Below, piece after piece: positions 60,601 to 64,000 of a stretch of DNA of 64,000 nucleotides (within the stretch, counting starts at the first letter, position 1; each line of letters starts with the position of its first letter). The translations under genes were made by a program, and so were the position numbers. The DNA comes from Nemopilema nomurai (lineage: Eukaryota > Cnidaria > Scyphozoa > Rhizostomeae > Rhizostomatidae). The stretch lies in contig ML133383.1 in assembly GCA_003864495.1 (NCBI GenBank), positions 7,734,880-7,798,879 on the forward strand, read 5' to 3'. The notes under the pieces are model-generated. The model did not search any database, was not told where the DNA came from, and saw only the letters and a program-made list of their open reading frames with translations.

Positions 60601-63600
60601 GCTATTTCGGAAAAACGTTTAAAGTTCTCAGGAAAGTTCGACCGTGGCTCTCCCTCGTCCATCTCTGTAGCACTATCTCCTTTTGGTATACTGTGCTAGA
60701 GAAGGCAGCAACGTTTCTGCTAGTACCATTGCCAATGCATCGCCTTTCGCTCACACCTGCCCAAGCAACATATATGTGCAGCCAATTCACACCTTCCTTG
60801 CCGCACCATTGTCCCTAGCACTGATGCCTTTCCTTCTTGATCTAATCCAAATTTTCCGGTATTTGGCGAGCTTTGCTTCTTTTTTTGCTCACTGGCGATT
60901 GCAACTGCAAAGCAAATTTGCGCTCAATCAAGGTCAGCTCGCTTGTTTGACCTGATATTTGATATTGTTTGCGTTCGTTTCTGGTAACGTGTTTTCACAG
61001 ATTTTCGTTGTCTTTGTTTTCCTTAATCCGTCTTGCTTTCCATTTCTTCTTCTTATTGATTTCGTAAATATAACTTTTTTGTCGTACTTGGATGCGACAG
61101 GCTGCATTCGTTGAAAGGCAGCCCTCCTTGGTGGTGTGAAGTAAAAGATTTAATTCGTTTTACTTCAAGACAAAAACACCCATCCGTGAAGTATTGTTTT
61201 TTGTTAAAACCCATCTGCAATGCGTTGGAAAGAAGTTAACGACTATTGTTCGGCAATAAATAGAATCAGAATTGCATTCCCTTGTTTAAAGACGAAGTCC
61301 CAGTGGATAAGTGATGATGATCTATAATTATGAATTACGCTCATTTCATTTCTGTGCACACATTACCAAAGTGCGTAAGTATCTGATTATGGAAGCACAA
61401 ATGTCGATGCAATCACCTCTGTTTATTTCGTTCACTAGAGACATATGTCACTAGCAACGAACTAAACATGCCTCGGGAGCAAGAAGGCGTTTGCACGTGA
61501 TATCTGGCCATAACTTGCCGCATCGTTTTTTACGGCTTAGCACCAGCTTAGATTGGAAATCAGAAAGAAACTTGAAATTGGGATGAAGGGACAGATATGG
61601 TGCTGGAGTTTAAAGCCTGAAATACACGATCAGTTTTTATCAATTTTTGACTGACAGTTTTCAGGTTTCAGTCAAAAACTGATCGTGTATTTAGCAAAAA
61701 CTGGCAAAAACTGACCGTGTATGGAGGACAGTGAATTTGAAAAACTGTCAGTCAAAAAAGTGATAAAAATGGTCGTGTATTTCAAGTTTACGACAGAACT
61801 TCGAGTTATGATGTTCCATTCACAAATTATATCTGAATCTCTTGCCCTATGCATTTTTCGAACTTTGCAGGGTCGAATCCACAAAACTATCCATTTATCA
61901 GTGCATTATTGTACATCAAGCTACTTTTGCTCAAATAAACATTGTAATAAGATTGTTATAACAATTATTGTTGGTTTATTTGTTAGCCAGGGTTTGCTGA
62001 ATTCAAAAAGTTTTAAGTAAAAGCAAATTTTTTGATATTCTTGTCAAATTTGCAAATTTTTTATTTTGCCTCTGGTGATTAAATGATAGAAAATAGCTAA
62101 GCATTGAGTAATCTAATCAGCATTTAACCTAAATGCATATGATATAAGTAGCTCTCAAAAACTGCTAGTTTAGTATGCTGAAAGTGCTGGAGAGCTGTAT
62201 GCATTTGGAGGTACCATCTAGTTTTCCAAGGCAGCATTATTAGACTGCTCCTTTTCTACCCTTCTGTAGAAGCTAGACCCTGTGAACAAGTTCAGAAATG
62301 CATTGTTTTGTTGAAAACCTAATTAAAACGTTAAGAAAAATGTAATAATGTTTCGTTGAACTTATCTAGCCACCATGAGGCAATTTCCCAATTTGATCTA
62401 TTTCAAAAAGGGTTGTTCTATGACCGTTTCACGCTCCAGTTGTCATTAAACTTGCGTGTGCTTATTCCTTTGTCTTTTTTTAAGGATGGCTGTCCACCAG
62501 ATGAAGAACAGAGGGGTGACAAAGCTTTGTTATGGTGTCACAGAGGATAGATACTTCCTTCCTACTGGATTGCATTTCTACAAATGTGTCAAAGGTGAAC
62601 AATTCTCATTTTTGGCTTCCATCTTTAAACATTCTACTGTTTTTGATCCATGCATCACTAAATCTCTAAAAAGTTCAAATTTTCTATTTTAATGAAAATA
62701 TGATTTATTAGGAGATTTTTTCAAATATGTGCAGGCTTTCGTGGGAAAATTATAGCAGGCGTGGTGGCGTGTGACACTAATTCTTTGGAAAAATCTAGGC
62801 AATTATGGTAGGTCTACGCAGGAGTTGCAAAAAGGATATTGATTCAAGCAATACGATTGATAACTGCTCAAGTATTCACAGAAATAAGAACTAAAACTTA
62901 ATCAATATATCAACAAAAGACAATCGATATCAACGAAGGTTTTATAATGTTTTAAAATATGCTGTCATCGCTATCACTTGTGTCCTCATATGAAGAAGTT
63001 TGCATATCAAGAGTGTCAACGTTTTGGTTACTACTTTGCCAATCTTTTCTGAAATTAACGTTTTTGGAAATACTGCGGTCAAGAGGGGTCAAGTGGTTTT
63101 GTAAAATCAAAAATAGATTAGCATTATGATTATTCCGGAAATTGATATTTAATCCAAAATCCTGGGTGGGTATCTAGCCTTTTTGAAGTGGCCTGAAAAT
63201 TAATTTCAACACGAAAACCCACAAAACTAATTATCAAAAATTTTTGCTTTCAAAATAAATGAAGGCGTGCGATATTTTGCACACCTGGGAAGCACAAGGA
63301 GCGCGCCAGGGCGTGCGCGTGCGATCGCATGCATTTCCCACGACAACATGATGTGTGGCTATTCCATGTTTAGCAATTTCTGCCATAAAATGTGATTTCT
63401 GCCAACTTGAATAATTTATATTTATGTCCAATTTGTATTAGACACAGAGTTAGGTCATTAATTTTAACAACCATCTTGTAAACAGTTTGGTTTGGTATTA
63501 ATATTGTATGTTGCATGCTCTTTTATGCATTAAATATGAAGGGGTGCTCAGAATATGAAGGCACTGGCACAACTTCTATTGGCAGGAGGATTTTATTGAT

Positions 63601-64000
63601 AGCTATGCTCAATGTATAGTCTTTCACTGACTTAGTAAATCTCTTCTATAACCAGTCATAAAAACATACAATGCAGCAAAATCTGCATTGGTCCATGACT
63701 TTGTTCTTAACAGCTGTATGGAATCAAAAGCTACATTTTAGCTTTTTTGAAATGCGTCTATCAAATGCCATAAAAGGTATTGACATGCTAGGCTGTTTTT
63801 GTTTTGGCCCAAATTTGGTCATGGCTTCCCCAATTTTTTATTATGCACTATTCAATATCTTTTTAAGCATAAACCAAATCTACTAATTTTCTATTATCAC
63901 CAAACTTAGAATGTTCTTCGCAGTTTCTAATTGATCTGACTGGTCATAGATTTCAACTGTTATATTGGATGTTTGACTTTAAACATGATCCTTCTGATGC
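45699..64000 (+). CDS. CMTR1: CMTR1: cap1 2'-O-ribose methyltransferase (21 exons seen, 3' end off window)
   Basis: CMTR1 methylates the first transcribed nucleotide of capped mRNA in the nucleus. Exons: 45699-45861, 46285-46388, 46801-46962, 47432-47521, 47970-48041, 49318-49612, 50720-50791, 51162-51280, 51502-51598, 52353-52485, 52699-52810, 53360-53428, 54327-54383, 54646-54703, 55351-55419, 55857-55982, 56485-56619, 57173-57264, 57843-57911, 58668-58715, 62485-62594. Domains: G-patch ([17 protein letters not shown]), Rossmann methyltransferase with SAM motif [19 protein letters not shown], catalytic Lys in NRAAMKM (about residue 233), Asp in VMADG, Lys in GHFICKLFD, and SRPANSERY; then the guanylyltransferase-like part ([36 protein letters not shown]). 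The C-terminal WW domain must lie beyond 64000. Two ATGs (45699, 45702) are adjacent; the second has A at -3. Phases agree throughout except exon 12, which carries one extra T. Intron 20 (58716-62484) holds a DEG/ENaC gene. Confidence 0.95.
47089..47128 (+). repeat. Dispersed repeat, copy 1 (CMTR1 intron 3)
   Basis: A 22-base block from gacctcagttat to taacattg recurs identically at 50531-50552, and similarity continues through an aatttaatacaa-like tail. It is probably a fragment of a repeat family. Confidence 0.6.
50531..50570 (+). repeat. Dispersed repeat, copy 2 (CMTR1 intron 6)
   Basis: This is the second copy of the block at 47089-47128, in the same orientation. The first 22 bases are identical and the rest diverged. 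It lies in a different intron of the same gene. Confidence 0.6.
51724..51742. repeat. (TTG)n microsatellite in CMTR1 intron 9
   Basis: About six to seven consecutive ttg units run before ctattgtc. It is simple sequence within an intron. Confidence 0.75.
59181..60662 (-). CDS. DEG/ENaC family cation channel, intronless, 493 aa
   Basis: This is a trimeric, amiloride-sensitive-type sodium channel subunit of the plasma membrane (family includes ASIC, ENaC, FaNaC and cnidarian HyNaC). In order: short cytoplasmic N-terminus with the gating His-Gly motif (IHGLYRV, residues 23-29); TM1 at about 38-60 followed by MEHFAYP; the post-TM1 motif [14 protein letters not shown] (81-94); a large Cys-rich extracellular domain with several NxS/T sites and [12 protein letters not shown]; pre-TM2 [19 protein letters not shown] with the G-x-S selectivity filter (GAS, 452-454); TM2 at about 440-470; and a basic C-terminus. 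Length is normal for a complete subunit. The ATG at 60662-60660 has G at -3 and +4. A ctacag just upstream could be an acceptor of a 5' UTR intron. The gene lies antisense within CMTR1 intron 20. Ligand and subtype cannot be told from sequence. Confidence 0.93.
   Translation of the reverse strand: MDEGEPRSNFPENFKRFSEIATIHGLYRVGHSAGWIRRVGWGVLFISLFTTVTVLTVSSLMEHFAYPILTEVNKETTSPMKFPALTICHANNYRYSSFKALTEGFDSFIAGLVNSTIHASLRKQTVIPPEQSDVTGALESVYINSTIIKMVSSTVDSMKWKFADWCTFSMNGECKYPQDFTDYYYHSSIGFCKTFNAHSKYFQLAPGLPFGLSLKLFVDQWDRVPLLRDNTAGILLMVHPQDVYPNPFAEGILIPTGYETHIKMQKLVFHRQKSPFKANCTDGKGSFSIYPGRYTVINCQYSCFVRNLMEKCGLPESAYQFHNPKEFEKSLKISPKSNISAAEMKACFEKSFLNPQTMPDNCGCPAACFEERFNTKVSYSQWPNPSNIDYYRTLVANFTNRENVSKGDVFNSVISLKIFFNELGQQVIRERPVSTWTDLFSKVGGHFGLWLGASIFSLFEMLAFTGKSIICLFKKKVHPDHSNPIKIKVKMRQ
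61618..61784. mobile_element. Foldback MITE in CMTR1 intron 20
   Basis: The left arm from 61618 (tgaaatacacgatcagtttt) and the complement of the right arm ending at 61784 (tgaaatacacgaccattttt) match imperfectly over about 45 bases, through tatca, tttttgactgacag. A further inverted copy of the end motif (aactgatcgtgtattt, about 61676-61692) and a third (ctgaccgtgtat) lie inside. The element is 167 bp with no coding potential. No clear target duplication is visible. Confidence 0.65.
62595..64000. other. Intronic remainder of CMTR1 to the window edge
   Basis: After exon 21 (donor ggtgaac at 62594/62595) no further CMTR1 exon matching the expected C-terminal segment and WW domain is visible. 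Candidate acceptors, such as the one near 62734, run into stops. Nothing else is recognised here. Confidence 0.55.

Noticed and set aside
61721..62020. 99-residue plus-strand frame near the foldback element
   Set aside because: It starts within the MITE arm and has no protein-like conservation.

Overview
This is eukaryotic, clearly metazoan, nuclear DNA. It is AT-rich, with many short introns (mostly about 0.2-1.5 kb, GT-AG) and numerous small transposable elements. The gene set is ING, cyclin Y, STRIP1/2, a bHLH factor, DZANK1, CMTR1 and a DEG/ENaC channel. An anthozoan-like cnidarian is my best inference from gene style, intronless channel and bHLH genes, and the repeat types. The sequence does not prove this. 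There is no prokaryotic, organellar or viral content.

Layout. (1) 1-1724, minus strand: 5' exons of an ING1/2-type chromatin reader; the PHD finger lies off the left edge. (2) 4080-13734, plus: complete cyclin Y gene, 11 exons, 340 aa; intron 9 contains a TTAA-flanked, THAP-encoding DNA transposon of Kolobok type. (3) 16470-31257, plus: complete STRIP1/2 (FAM40) gene, 23 exons, 774 aa, with three inverted-repeat elements in its introns. (4) 31258-39222: 8 kb with no gene I can support. (5) 39223-39993, minus: a single-exon group-A bHLH transcription factor. (6) About 40860-41290: 3' end of a non-LTR retrotransposon. (7) 42889-45261, minus: intronless DZANK1 of 790 aa. (8) 45699 to beyond 64000, plus: CMTR1 (cap1 2'-O-methyltransferase), 21 exons seen, head-to-head with DZANK1 across 437 bp. 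(9) 59181-60662, minus: an intronless DEG/ENaC channel gene nested antisense inside CMTR1 intron 20.

Most genes are conserved housekeeping or signalling genes: cyclin Y with a PFTAIRE-type CDK at the membrane, STRIP in the STRIPAK phosphatase-kinase complex, CMTR1 in mRNA capping, ING in histone-mark reading. They share no obvious pathway. The least ordinary features are the nested channel gene, intronless DZANK1 among intron-rich neighbours, an apparent one-base frameshift in a T8 run in CMTR1 exon 12, and the transposon ending 38 bp from a cyclin Y splice acceptor.

Exon boundaries were read by eye from homology plus GT/AG sites and checked by reading-phase arithmetic. Protein comparisons are from knowledge of the families, not from a search.
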